A stretch of 64,000 nucleotides of DNA, from assembly GCA_946800325.1 (NCBI GenBank), contig OX326958.1, positions 31,169,314 to 31,233,313 on the forward strand, written 5' to 3'. The notes beneath the pieces were generated by a model. It searched no databases. It was not told the origin of the DNA and saw nothing but the letters and a program-made list of their open reading frames with translations. Below are positions 11,201 through 21,855 of the stretch, piece by piece (positions within the stretch are counted from its first letter, which is position 1; every line of letters begins with the position of its first letter). Source of the stretch: Luzula sylvatica (lineage: Eukaryota > Streptophyta > Magnoliopsida > Poales > Juncaceae). Position numbers and translations under genes: made by a program.

Positions 11201-11214
11201 GCACAACTCAGTTG
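8205..11214 (+). pseudogene. CACTA (En/Spm) TNP2-type transposase, 5' part, frameshifted and split by an LTR
   Basis: Domains in order: transposase-associated domain (about 8205-8480, CPCADC motif), tnp2 transposase core (about 8980-10080, with GLSTDGF, GWSTHGRLSCPVC and DVMHIEANV), DUF4218 (about 10170-10600), and the start of DUF4216. The intact gene would encode the DNA-cutting transposase of a CACTA element. Two +1 frameshifts lie in A-runs: near 9390-9395, and at 10071-10076 (shared with the copy at 19305-19310). A normal intron spans 10789-10861 (GTAAGT...ATAG), giving ELVE joined to QFDEML. Coding stops at 11214, where an element B LTR begins directly after target sequence AGTTG. The rest of the gene is at 21856-22276. 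The start MEGGRSWM is typical for the family. Confidence 0.9.
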
Positions 11215-12621
11215 TGTTGGTTAATTCTAACCTAGAGGGGGGTAAATTTGGCAATCTAGCTTACACTTAGTTTAGATTTAAACCTAATTTACGGTGCGGA
11301 ATAAATAATAATTTAGATGATAGAGATGATACCGTACAAACACTTTAACACAAGATGTTTGTTTACGAAGTTCGGTAGGTGGTTGCTTTGTAGCTTTAAC
11401 TCACCCTTTACTCGCTTAATTGACCGACTCAATTATTTGCGAGTACCTACGTCTCCGGGAATGCCTTGTGCCTCTTTTTGGCTTTCGATTGAATTCCAAC
11501 TCAACTCGATTACAAGGATTTGCCTAGATCGATTTACACGCTTCTATCGATCTATAGCTTAGGCTCTTTACACTTTGTTGCACTAGCCTATTACACTTTT
11601 TCACTAATCGAGCTACAACGTGATCGGTCACGTGAGTGGGATACGATTAGTGGAGAATATCGAAAGTAGATCAACGATCTAAAGAGGTTTCTCAAGCTAT
11701 CAATGGATATAGAAAATCACAGCTTAGGGTTTCTCTCTTTTTAGGTTTGAAAGTTTGAAATTGAGGAAGTGGGAGAGAGAGACCCATGAAAGATTCTATT
11801 TATACTCTCTATAGAAATCCTTCAGAAAACTTGAAGTGCGTTCGAACGCATACAGTCCGTTCAGAACGCACTTGAAGTTTGCACTAGCCGTTTCAAAATA
11901 ACGTGCAAGTACATCTTGGGTCCGTTAGAACGGACAATGTCCGTTCGTAACGGACTCAATTATACATAGCATTTTGCGTTCACAGGAACAAGAGTCCGTT
12001 CAACGCACTGAAAAGTGGGTGAACGGATTCCAGGTTGTCCGTTCGAACGTACATGTGTGTTCGTTCGAACGCACATATCCCTGTGACATATTTCCGTTCA
12101 CAAGAAAGATTGTCCGTTCAACGCACTCAGAAGGTGTGTGAACGTATTCTAATTGTCCGTTCGAACGTACATGATTGTTCGTTCGAACGCACACATCCCT
12201 GGGACACGTTTGGTTCTAATCAAGCTTTAAAGTTTTGATGTTTAGCAAGTCCGTTCAGAACGGACTTTGAGTTCGTTCAGAACGCACTTCCTGCTTGACT
12301 GAACTCTTTGTTATTTTGAACATGATTTTACTTGAGTTCTACTAGGTTTGTACCTATGGTTTATTTGTGGCGTATCCCACTCACGGAAGGCTTCAACATC
12401 TTGAGTCTTGATGTATTCCAATGGCCTTCCTTGTGTTCTTCTTTTCTTGTTTATGTTGAGACTTCATGTCCTGATTCTTGATGTAATCCAATGAAGTCTT
12501 CCTTCACAAGTCCTCCTTCATCTTCGTATCGTACATATGTTATCCTGCACTTTTCTGGATGTATACATTAGTACTGACAGTGTTTTGAAATAATCAAACT
12601 ATCAGGAAATTTGAACCAACA
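11215..12621 (-). mobile_element. 3' LTR of element B (1,407 bp)
   Basis: Begins TGTTGGTT at 11215 and ends AACCAACA at 12621. It is immediately followed by the polypurine tract of element B, so it is the 3' LTR. Target sequence AGTTG lies at 11210-11214. A minus-strand TATAAATA is at 11797-11804. The palindrome array 11836-12287 is in U3. Exactly the same length as the LTRs at 20449-21855 and 59922-61328. Confidence 0.95.
11836..12287. promoter_or_regulatory. U3 palindrome array of element B LTR
   Basis: About eleven copies of a palindrome family based on GTCCGTTCGAACGGAC, starting with TGCGTTCGAACGCA at 11837-11850. Some copies have one extra base at the centre (CGTTCAGAACG). The array begins about 30 bp upstream of the minus-strand TATA box. 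Equivalent arrays are at 21070-21521 and 60543-60994 in the other two LTR copies. Confidence 0.8.
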
Positions 12622-12635
12622 AACTCCCCCTTTTG
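12622..12635 (-). other. Polypurine tract of element B
   Basis: On the minus strand this reads CAAAAGGGGGAGTT and abuts the LTR start TGTTGG, the expected plus-strand DNA priming site. It defines 11215-12621 as the 3' LTR. Confidence 0.85.
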
Positions 12636-13142
12636 ATTAATTTCAAAACACTGTCGGTTTGGAGAGTTTCACCATTTAGTTGAGAACTTTCCGTACGATC
12701 GTTTCTCCCCCATTTTGAAAGAGATCAAAAGGGCCAAGGAGACTTTATCAACGGAAGGCTCCCCCTAAATGCGAGCTCTCCCTCAAAGAATGAGTTGATG
12801 AATGTATGAGCTCGTAAATATGATCAAATTCTTTTGTTTTGAATGATGACAAACTTTTCAAATTTAGCAGTTTAAAAACAGTTTTGTGTGTGTGCGTTTC
12901 GAACGGAAAAAGTAATGCGTTCGAACGCACTATCATCTGGACTGATAGGTTATAAAAATAAAAAAATCAAAATAGATGCAACAGTTTAAACTGACAATAT
13001 GACCATAAAACAGTTTGTTCATAACATGGCATGACACATAGACTACAAACACAACAAACACAACCAACACAAGTTCTCACAGACATGCACGTCATATAAA
13101 AATAAACAGAACAACACAAGACACTTATAGCACCGCCGGTGA
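12622..13142 (-). other. 3' noncoding region of element B
   Basis: Between the aORF end and the 3' LTR; no convincing frame. It holds further C-runs on the plus strand (TCTCCCCCA near 12707, GGCTCCCCCTAAAT at 12762-12775) and one isolated palindrome, TGCGTTCGAACGCA, near 12917. Confidence 0.6.
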
Positions 13143-14618
13143 TTACATCTCGTTGGGACCGGGGTAAGGGTTCGGGTCGGGATGATAGCTTGGACCGGAC
13201 GCAAAGAAGTCGTCGACGTTGAAAGTTCCCGAATGGGACTTTGACGGATTCGCGGTGGGATTAGATGGAGGATGAGGATTGTCTTGTTCTCGAGGTTCAG
13301 GGTATGACCCGAAACGGTTTTCAAGATGACCGTAAAGGTCGGAAAATTGACGTTCTACTCTCTCAAGCATCCTTGTCTCGGAAACTTGCATGCCCTCTCG
13401 AATTTAATTTCGAATCCCTCGTTCATGTCGCTCCATACGCTTATTCATTGCCTCTAACAATGACGTTATGTGAGCGAACCGCCTTTCATCCCTTTCCATC
13501 GGGACGTTCGAACTTCTTACACTCTCACTCCTCTCACGTGGTCGAGCCTGGTTTGCACTGCCCTGGTCGGATGGAGCGTCACTCTCCAACCAACGGGTAG
13601 GATTTGGATGAAGGTGGAACGCTCCCTCTTCATCTGGGTGATCGATAATCCATTCATGAGCTTGTGCCGAATACCGAAACCTTTGACGCAGAAGGTTTAA
13701 TTTGGACGCGAGGTTGATCGGTGGTTCAGGTCGGAAATCCCAATCTTCCACTGGTATCGAGACTCCTTGGAGGTTCAACATTCGAGCGATCAACGTTCCA
13801 TAGGGTAACGATGCATTCCTTATGTTCATGGCGCTTTCCATGTGGCTTAATATGAGATGAGGCACATGGATGGGTAGTTGGTCCTCGTACCACATGCGAT
13901 ATAAACACAAGATATTTCGATCTTCGAGGTTTACTCTCAATTTTTCAACTGGAGCGAGAATGTTATTACCAATTATCCAGACGAATTTTTCAGGAGCGGC
14001 CAAGTGTGACACTGCTGATTGTGATGCGTATCTATTCGTGACCACTTTCTTCATGGTTTCGAACCCTTCGATTTCAATTTTCCCCCTGCGGTCGTTGTAC
14101 ACCTTCTCTCCATCATCTTTGAGCCCGAACAAGTCGCACAAATTCTGCACCGAGATTACGACTTCCTCACCGAGAATAAACGAGGTTATCTTATCTTGGG
14201 CATGATCGAAAGTGGCGTTTGCATAGAATAGCCGAGTGATGATCTCATACGACCTCTCGTTGAGACGTGCAACGTTTGCAAATCCCCATTTTCGCTCGAT
14301 TTCCTCGATCTTGTTGGAAAGAATAGAACAATTTCGTGGAAACTCGTAATAGTAAGATTTTGAGAGGGGTCTCCTTACCACAACGCTATTGAAAAGGAGT
14401 CCGGCTTCCTGGTCTCGAAAGAGATAATCGTTATTCGGATTAGTGAAATCGTAATCTGCTTGCATTCGTGCGCTGTGATTAGGCCTGTTGGCTGGCGTGC
14501 CCCTCTTCATGCGAACAATCGATGGAGGCGGTGGTATTTCTTGAGCTTTCGAGCTTTCTCCTGTTCTCTTCTTTTCCTTGTATTTCCCTTTTGATATGAG
14601 GCTTCGATTGGCATCCAT
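13143..14618 (-). pseudogene. Extra ORF (aORF) of element B, one in-frame stop
   Basis: Homologue of the 468-aa ORF at 349-1755, shown by RLFYA.AT, IGNNILAP and SLPYG in the same order. The likely start is MDANRSL at 14618, just after the palindrome-rich spacer; the frame is also open upstream, but that part translates the palindromes. A single TAA at 13404-13406 interrupts the frame. Reading continues in the same frame (EGMQVSETRM...) to 13143, giving about 490 codons, close to the length of the element A protein. After the conserved region (about residues 70-290) comes a polar helical region (EAMNKRMERHERG, then MLERVERQF) and a proline-rich tail. Function unknown; no catalytic motif seen. 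The stop could be a recent mutation, since the rest of the frame is clean. Confidence 0.75.
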
Positions 14619-14785
14619 GAAATCAAGCTTTTGAGAGAGAAGAGAAGGAGTTTTGGAAAGAGAAGATAAGGTTAAGGGTTTTAAGAATGTAAGTCGTGTC
14701 CCTTTAAGTTTCTTCGTACGAGAAGAGGAACCAAGCGTCCATTGATGAGGGTCGGTTGCATGCAGATGGAGAGTAAATACGACGA

Positions 14786-15146
14786 GTTCGTTCGAACGGA
14801 CATTCATGTGCATTCGAACGTACATGCTTCTGGGTAAAAGGCGCCATTGTTTGGGTTTGAGTTGCAGGTGAGAGGTTTTCGAGTTCGTTCGAATGCACTT
14901 GCAACTGTTGGGAAAGGCGCCATAATATGAAAAGCAGTCATAATCATACATTTCATCTGTCCGTTCAGAACGCACTGTTTGTTCGTTCGAACGGACTTGA
15001 GTCTGGAAGGATGGTATGTGTTGACTTCATTTGTCCGTTCCGAACGCACTCTTTTGTTCGTTCGAACGGACTTGAGTCTGGAAGGATGGTATTTGTTGAC
15101 TTCATTTGTCCGTTCCGAACGCACTCGTTTGTTCGTTCGAACGGAC
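14786..15146. promoter_or_regulatory. Palindrome cluster upstream of the element B extra ORF
   Basis: About nine palindromes with the same TTCGAA core as the B LTR, for example GTTCGTTCGAACGGAC at 14786-14801 and again ending at 15146. Part of the cluster (about 14952-15150) is three tandem ~75-bp units, each with one GTCCGTTC(A/C)GAACGCAC and one GTTCGTTCGAACGGAC. It lies about 170 bp upstream of MDANRSL, as in element A. Confidence 0.75.
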
Positions 15147-15272
15147 TAGATACTGAGCGGAGACCCGGATGTATTGACCCAAAACACTGACCCTAGTTCA
15201 ACAACTCTATTTGTACTTATGATTATACCATTATGATGCAACTACATGAGACTAGAACCAATATGCTGAATT

Positions 15273-18200
15273 TTAATTCTTGAGAGATAACATACCTAGC
15301 TTTAGTCGTAGATCGGAGAAAGGAGCAAATGGTAACGGTTTTGTGAAGATGTCGGCAATTTGATTTTGAGTCTCTATCCATTCGAGTTTAACATCGCCTT
15401 TTTCCACGTGATCCCGAATGAAGTGGTGACGTATGTCGATATGCTTGGTTCGTGAGTGGTGGACCGGGTTTTTCGAGATGCATATTGCGCTATTGTTGTC
15501 GCACAATATGGGGATTTTACGGAAGTTCAAACCGTAGTCTCCGAGGGTCTGGTTCAACCACAGTAATTGAGCACAGCAGCTTCCTGCGGCGACATACTCG
15601 GCTTCGGCCGTCGATAAGGCTACCGAGTGTTGTTTCCGACTTGACCATGATACAAGTAAACCTCCCAAAAATTGGCATGTACCGCTAGTGCTTTTTCGAT
15701 CAACTCGGGATCCGGCAAAATCCGCATCAGTGTATCCTACTAGGTTTAGGTTCCCACTATGTCCGTACCATATCCCAAGTTCAATTGTACCTTTTAAATA
15801 ACGAAATATGCGTTTTACGGCCGTGTAATGTGATACCTTGGGGTTAGCTTGAAATCTAGCGCACAAGCATACGGCGAACATGATGTCGGGACGACTTGCC
15901 GTTAGATAAAGAAGGCTCCCGATCATTCCTCTATAGGACGTAATGTCGAACGATTCGCCCTCTTCATCCGCATCCAATTTTGATTCCTTTGCCATTGGAG
16001 TGTCACTCGTTTTAGTTTGGTCCAACTCGAATCTCTTTAATAATTCGCGAGTGTACTTTGATTGGTTGACGAAAATTCCTTCACTTGATTGTGTGACTTG
16101 AAGACCCAAGAAGAATTTTAACTCTCCCATCATACTCATGGCAAATTCACTGTGCATAAGAATAGAGAATTCTTCGGCAAGAGCCGCATCACTTGATCCA
16201 AAAATAATATCATCTACGTAAATTTGAACAAGTAAAATGGATACTCCCTTTTTACGTGTGAAGAGGGTTGTGTCGATTATACCTCTCACGAAACCATTTG
16301 AGGTGAGAAATGAGGATAGTCGATCGTACCATGCTCGTGGGGCTTGTTTCAATCCGTATAGGGCTTTTGAGAGTTTGCACACGTAATCGGGGAATTTAGG
16401 ATCCTTAAATCCCGGTGGTTGCTCAACGTAGACTTCTTCTTCGATTTCACCATTTAGAAATGCACTCTTCACGTCCATTTGAAATAGTGTAAACCCCTCA
16501 ATAGCGGCGTAAGCTAGGAGGAGTCGTATCGCTTCTAGACGAGCCACTGGAGCAAAGGTTTCTTCGAAATCGATCCCTTCTCGTTGTTTGAATCCTTGAG
16601 CGACGAGTCTCGCCTTGTTTCGTACTACGTTTCCGTGTTCATCAAGTTTATTTCGAAAGATCCATCGAGTCCCAATGATCGAACGATTCATGGGTTTTGG
16701 AACCAACATCCAAACTTGATTTCTTTCAAATTGTTCCAATTCTTCTTGCATTGCGATAATCCAATCTTCGTCTAGATTGGCTTCCTTGAAGGATTTTGGC
16801 TCGGTGTGAGAAAGATATGCGCAATGAGCTACGTAGTTGTGGACACGAGACCGAGTTCGTACACCTTCTCGGGGATCTCCAACAACGTTTGTGAGAGGAT
16901 GGTGGGGTACTTCTCGGAGAACCTCGGGGATTTGGTAAGGAGTTTCACTCTCTTCTTCCTCTTCCTCCTGTTCTTCCTCTTTTGGAGGATCATTGTTTTC
17001 TCTCTGAGGTTCATCAAGAGTTATGTCGATGTGTTGATATTCCAGCTCGGCTTGTTTTCTCGGTGATTTAGCAATTGTTTCCGTGACTTCACCTACATTT
17101 AAGCTACCTTTCTCGGCTTCCTTGTTAGTTTCATCAAAATGTACGTGAACGGATTCACATACGACTCGTGTTGATCGTATGTAAACTCGGTATGCTTTAC
17201 TTGTGCTTGAGTAACCGACAAATATTCCTTCAATGGATTTTGGATCGAGTTTGTCTCGATTACTCAATTCATCCAAGATATAGCATTTGCATCCAAATAC
17301 TCTCATGTAAGAGACATTTGGATTTCCCCCATACCATAGCTCATATGGCGTCGTCTTCAAAATAGGCCTTAAGCTAACCCTATTCACCACATGACATGCG
17401 GTGTTAGTGGCTTCGGCCCAAAGGTATTTTGGAGAAGGATGCTCACTTAGCATGGTACGGGCAAGTTCAATTAACGTTCGATTTTTACGTTCAACCACAC
17501 CATTTTGTTGAGGTGTGCGAGGAGCCGAAAATTCGCGTATATATCCCTTTTTATGACAAAATTCATCAAATTTTGCATTTCGAAATTCACCTCCATTGTC
17601 ACTTCGAATGGTGATAATTGAGGTGCCTTTTTCATTTTCAACGAGAGTGCAAAATTTGATGAAGTTGTCACACGTTTCACTTTTATGAAGTAAATAATGT
17701 ATCCATGTGAAACGTGAATAATCATCCACAATAACAAACATATACCTTTTATTACCTAAGCTTGTAACGCTCATTGGTCCGCAAAGATCAAGATGGATGA
17801 GTTGAAGAGGTCGATTCGTGGTGACCATGTTCTTTGATTTAAACCCGGATGATCTAGTGTGCTTACCTTTTTCACACGCATCGCATAATCCTTCTAGTTC
17901 AAGTTTATGTGAGGGAAGTCATCTAACTAATTGCTTTTTGGACAACCTATGTATAGTTTTCATGCAAATGTAACCTAACCGTCTATGCCATAATCGAGAT
18001 ACTGATTCTGATACAGTGAGACAATGGATTCCCGGCACGAATGATTCGAAATCAAAGTAGTAGAGATTTTCGTGTCGGGTTCCTTTGCATACTGTGGTAT
18101 TGTCTTTCATTCGATCAATCAAGCATGAGAGTTGATCGAATTTCACACAATATCCGGCATCACATAATTGGCTTATGCTAATTAAATTATGTTTAAGTCC

Positions 18201-18410
18201 AGTTACAAGATAGACATTCTCTAAAGTCCAATTTGAGGTACCTATTGAACCGATACCGATAATTTTACCTTTTTGATTTCCTCCGAAGGTAACGTCTCCT
18301 CCCTTGAAGGGTTCGAGAGATTTGAACATCTCTCGATCCCAAGTCATATGTCTAGAACAACCACTATCTAGACACCATTTTGATGACTTTGTTCTGGAAG
18401 TTAGGCCCAT
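15273..18410 (-). pseudogene. Ty1-copia pol polyprotein of element B (one in-frame stop)
   Basis: Domain order protease, integrase, reverse transcriptase, RNase H defines Ty1/copia. Protease: WCLDSGCSRHMT near the N-terminus (active-site DSG). Zinc-binding pre-integrase region (HRRLGY ... CDACEKGKH, about 17870-18010). Integrase DDE core: [15 protein letters not shown] and NGVVERKN. Reverse transcriptase: [19 protein letters not shown] and the YVDD active site at about 16209-16220. RNase H: YTDADFAG and TAEAEY. The frame is open from 18410 to 15273 except for a single TGA at 17919-17921 within the pre-integrase region; both sides are in the same frame. Extra ORFs after pol and a ~1.4-kb LTR suggest a large SIRE/Maximus-like copia lineage, but I could not test this. 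The enzyme would copy element RNA into DNA and insert it. Confidence 0.93.
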
Positions 18411-18545
18411 CTATAAGAAATTCATATTAGTTAAACCAAAAAGAAATTGAAATTGACTAATATGAATTCTTACTAACTATACTCCCCCTAAATATTTGGG
18501 TTATGGTATGGTATACTAGGGAGTATAGTGTCTCAAGTTAGGGTT
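18411..18545 (-). other. Gag-pol linker of element B
   Basis: A 135-nt gap between gag stop and pol start, in the same frame but with at least four further stops, so simple single-stop readthrough cannot join gag to pol. The last bases before the pol ATG (TTTCTTATAG) look like a 3' splice site. It contains a sense-strand G-run TTTAGGGGGAGTA (18479-18491), resembling the polypurine tract. Confidence 0.5.
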
Positions 18546-18998
18546 TTACACCCTAGGGGGTCTTATACCAAAGGAGGTAGAGGAACCCATTGAGTGACGA
18601 TCTTTACGCATCCACATGACATTTGATGCCACTTTTGGATTGCGAAGATTACACCCGGTTGAGACATGACCGATTTTGCAACAATAGTTACAAAATGCTA
18701 CGGTGGGCTTATTTGTGGGTGTGGTACTCTTCACAAAATAGTCCGAGAGTTTATTAGGATTACTTCTCTTAGAAGTTATCGATTTTGGCATTTGATAAAG
18801 GTTATTTGATTTAAATTTATTTTGCTTAACATTATTTTGTTTAAATTGTTTGTATGTGTTGGTGAAATGTTTGGGAGACTCTTGTTGATATGAAGCTTCG
18901 GTGTAGTTTGTCACTTCATAGAAATATCCATTTGGTCCCCTTTTGAACAAACAATCGGTTCGTCCCACATTATTATGTCTAGGTTGTGAATTTTGTGT
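18546..18998 (-). pseudogene. Gag C-terminal fragment of element B
   Basis: Carries the CCHC zinc knuckle CNYCCKIGHVSTGC and the same C-terminal tail (WMRKDRH.MG) as the element A gag. Homology ends abruptly at 18998/18999, where sequence switches to a copy of CACTA transposase DNA. The open frame continuing to 19298 is therefore an accident of the junction. The remaining gag, primer-binding site and original 5' LTR of element B are missing. Confidence 0.88.
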
Positions 18999-20448
18999 AA
19001 TTGAGAAAGAAAAAATTCCGGGATACGGCCAGACGCACCATTGGACCAAACGGAGTATTTTTTGGGAATTGCCGTATTGGTCCACGAATTCTGTTCGACA
19101 CAATCTTGATGTGATGCACATTGAGGCTAATGTGTTTGGTAATGTGTTCAACACTGTATTTGATGTGAAAAATAAAACAAAAGACAATGCCAAATCTCGA
19201 TTAGATGTTGCGATAATTTGTTCTCGTCCAGAATTAGAGCTTGTATCACACGATAATGGTCGAATTAGTAAACCTAGAGCCAAATATTGTGTAGACAAGG
19301 ATGGAAAAAACGTTGGTTTATGAGTGGTTGCAAAAATTACGATTTCTGGACGGGTATGCAGGCAATTGGACGAGATGCGTTAACATGCAAACTATGAACG
19401 TACATGGTTTAAAAAGCCATGATTGTCACATTTTCGTGCAGAGACTTCTGCCAGTGGCCTTAAGAGATTTGATCCCGGATTGTGTCTGGGAACCTTTAGT
19501 GGAATTGAGTAATTTTTTCCGCGATATTTGTGCGACCGAGTTGGAGCCGGTTCATTTGCAAGAAATGGAAGAAAGTATCGTTCTTACCATGTGCAAGTTG
19601 GAGAAGATATTTCCTCCTAGTTTTTTTGACTCGATGGAACATCTTGTCGTGCATCTAGCGTATGAGGTTAGAATGGATGGTCCCGTCTCTTATAGATGGA
19701 TGTATCCATTCGAAAGATGCTTACGCAGATTGAAAAGGAAGGTGAGAAACAAAGCTCGAGTGGAGGGTTCGATTGTTGAGAATTATTTGATAGAAGAAGT
19801 ATCAAATTTTTGTTCGTTGTATTTTGATCATGAGGTTCAGACTCGTGCAAATCGTCCATCCCGACATTTCAATGTTATGGATGCCTCAAATGATAATTAC
19901 ACCATTTTTGATTATCCGGGTCGTTCAATGGGGAGCACATTTAAGGTGTTGGAAGACAAAAATGTCAATGCCGCACACCTTTATGTCATATTGAACTTTC
20001 CTGAATTGTCCGAACTTGTCGAGTAAGTTTGAAAATTCATTTATAGTCCATTTTGTTATGTCTATGTATTAATCATGGTCCTAAATTTTTTATAGACAAT
20101 TCGATGAGATGTTAGATGCTCGGAATGTATCGGAAAGAGTTCGATACAAGACACAAGAAACTGAATTGCCATCGTGGTTGAAATCCAATGTTATTTCAAA
20201 TCTTGACGCCTACTCGGATATTGTGCGTAATATTGGTTTAGGATCCGAAAATCGTGTTCGAATGTTCAGAGGATACGACTGCAATGGATATCGATTCCAT
20301 ACCCGAGCTCATAGTCGACAATTACGTACAACAAACAGTGTTGTTCGCGTCAAAGCAATTTGTTCGGGAGACGATGCAACTGATTATTACGGCGTAATCA
20401 ATGCAATTGTCGAAGTCTCCTTCCCTCACATAATGCACAACTCAGTTG
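18999..20448 (+). pseudogene. Duplicated 3' segment of the TNP2 transposase (copy of 9765-11214)
   Basis: Same length and nearly the same sequence as 9765-11214 at a constant offset of 9,234 bp, including the intron (20023-20095) and the A-run frameshift at 19305-19310. Differences by eye are few (for example NIALGS to NIGLGS, LDGRN to LDARN). It contains the end of the tnp2 core, DUF4218 and the start of DUF4216, and stops at the AGTTG target site at 20444-20448. Confidence 0.93.
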
Positions 20449-21855
20449 TGTTGGTTAATTCTAACCTAGAGGGGGGTAAATTTGGCAATCTAACTTACAC
20501 TTAGTTTAGATTTAAACCTAATTTACGGTGCGGAATAAATAATAATTTAGATGATAAAGATGATACCGTACAAACACTTTGACACAAGATGTTTGTTTAC
20601 GAAGTTCGGTAGGTGGTTGCTTTGTAGCTTTAACTCACCCTTTACTCGCTTAATTGACCGACTCAATTATTTGCGAGTACCTACGTCTCCGGGAATGCCT
20701 TGTGCCTCTTTTTGGCTTTCGATTGAATTCCAACTCAACTCGATTACAATGATTTGCCTAGATCGATTTACACGCTTCTATCGATCTATAGCTTAGGCTC
20801 TTTACACTTTGTTGCACTAGCCTATTACACTTTTTCACTAATCGAGCTACAACGTGATCGGTCACGTGAGTGGGATACGATTAGTGGAGAATATCGAAAG
20901 TAGATCAACGATCTAAAGAGGTTTCTCAAGCTATCAATGGATATAGAAAATCACAGCTTAGGGTTTCTCTCTTTTTAGGTTTGAAAGTTTGAAATTGAGG
21001 AAGTGGGAGAGAGAGACCCATGAAGGATTCTATTTATACTCTCTATAGAAATCCTTCAGAAAACTTGAAGTGCGTTCGAACGCATACAGTCCGTTCAGAA
21101 CGCACTTGAAGTTTGCACTAGCCGTTTCAAAATAACGTGCAAGTACATCTTGGGTCCGTTAGAACGGACAATGTCCATTCGTAACGGACTCAATTATACA
21201 TAGCATTTTGCGTTCACAGGAACAAGAGTCCGTTCAACACACTGAAAAGTGGGTGAACGGATTCCAGGTTGTCCGTTCGAACGTACATGTGTGTTCGTTC
21301 GAACGCACATATCCCTGTGACATATTTCCGTTCACAGGAAAGATTGTCCGTTCAACGCACTCAGAAGGTGTGTGAACGGATTCTAATTGTCCGTTCGAAC
21401 GTACATGATTGTTCGTTCGAACGCACACATCCCTGGGACACGTTTGGTTCTAATCAAGCTTTAAAGTTTTGATGTTTAGCAAGTCCGTTCAGAACGGACT
21501 TTGAGTTCGTTCAGAACGCACTTCCTGCTTGACTGAACTCTTTGTTATTTTGAACATGATTTTACTTGAGTTCTACTAGGTTTGTACCTATGGTTTATTT
21601 GTGGCGTATCCCACTCACGGAAGGCTTCAACATCTTGAGTCTTGATGTATTCCAATGGCCTTCCTTGTGTTCTTCTTTTCTTGTTTATGTTGAGACTTCA
21701 TGTCCTGATTCTTGATGTAATCCAATGAAGTCTTCCTTCACAAGTCCTCCTTCATCTTCGTATCGTACCTATGTTATCCTGCACTTTTCTGGATGTATAC
21801 ATTAGTACTGACAGTGTTTTGAAATAATCAAACTATCAGGAAATTTGAACCAACA
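20449..21855 (-). mobile_element. Element B LTR (1,407 bp), solo, with AGTTG duplication
   Basis: TGTTGGTT...AACCAACA ends, flanked by AGTTG at 20444-20448 and 21856-21860. Removing the LTR and one AGTTG makes the flanking transposase frame continuous (IMHNSVV into LFHCDWFD), so this is a clean insertion site. No internal element sequence is attached on either side. Minus-strand TATA at 21031-21038. Confidence 0.95.

Noticed and set aside
12000..12238. Short frames on both strands here and at 14804-15190, 21234-21472 and 60707-60945 with VRSN and FERT motifs
   Set aside because: They are six-frame translations of the palindrome arrays; the motif appears on both strands because the DNA is palindromic.
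11836..12287. Regularly recurring short palindromes looking like a CRISPR array
   Set aside because: Plant nuclear LTR context, irregular spacing, degenerate repeats, no unique spacers of constant length and no cas genes.
18546..19298. Fused gag-transposase open frame on the minus strand
   Set aside because: The N-terminal part is antisense to the transposase and was joined to gag by the rearrangement at 18998/18999.
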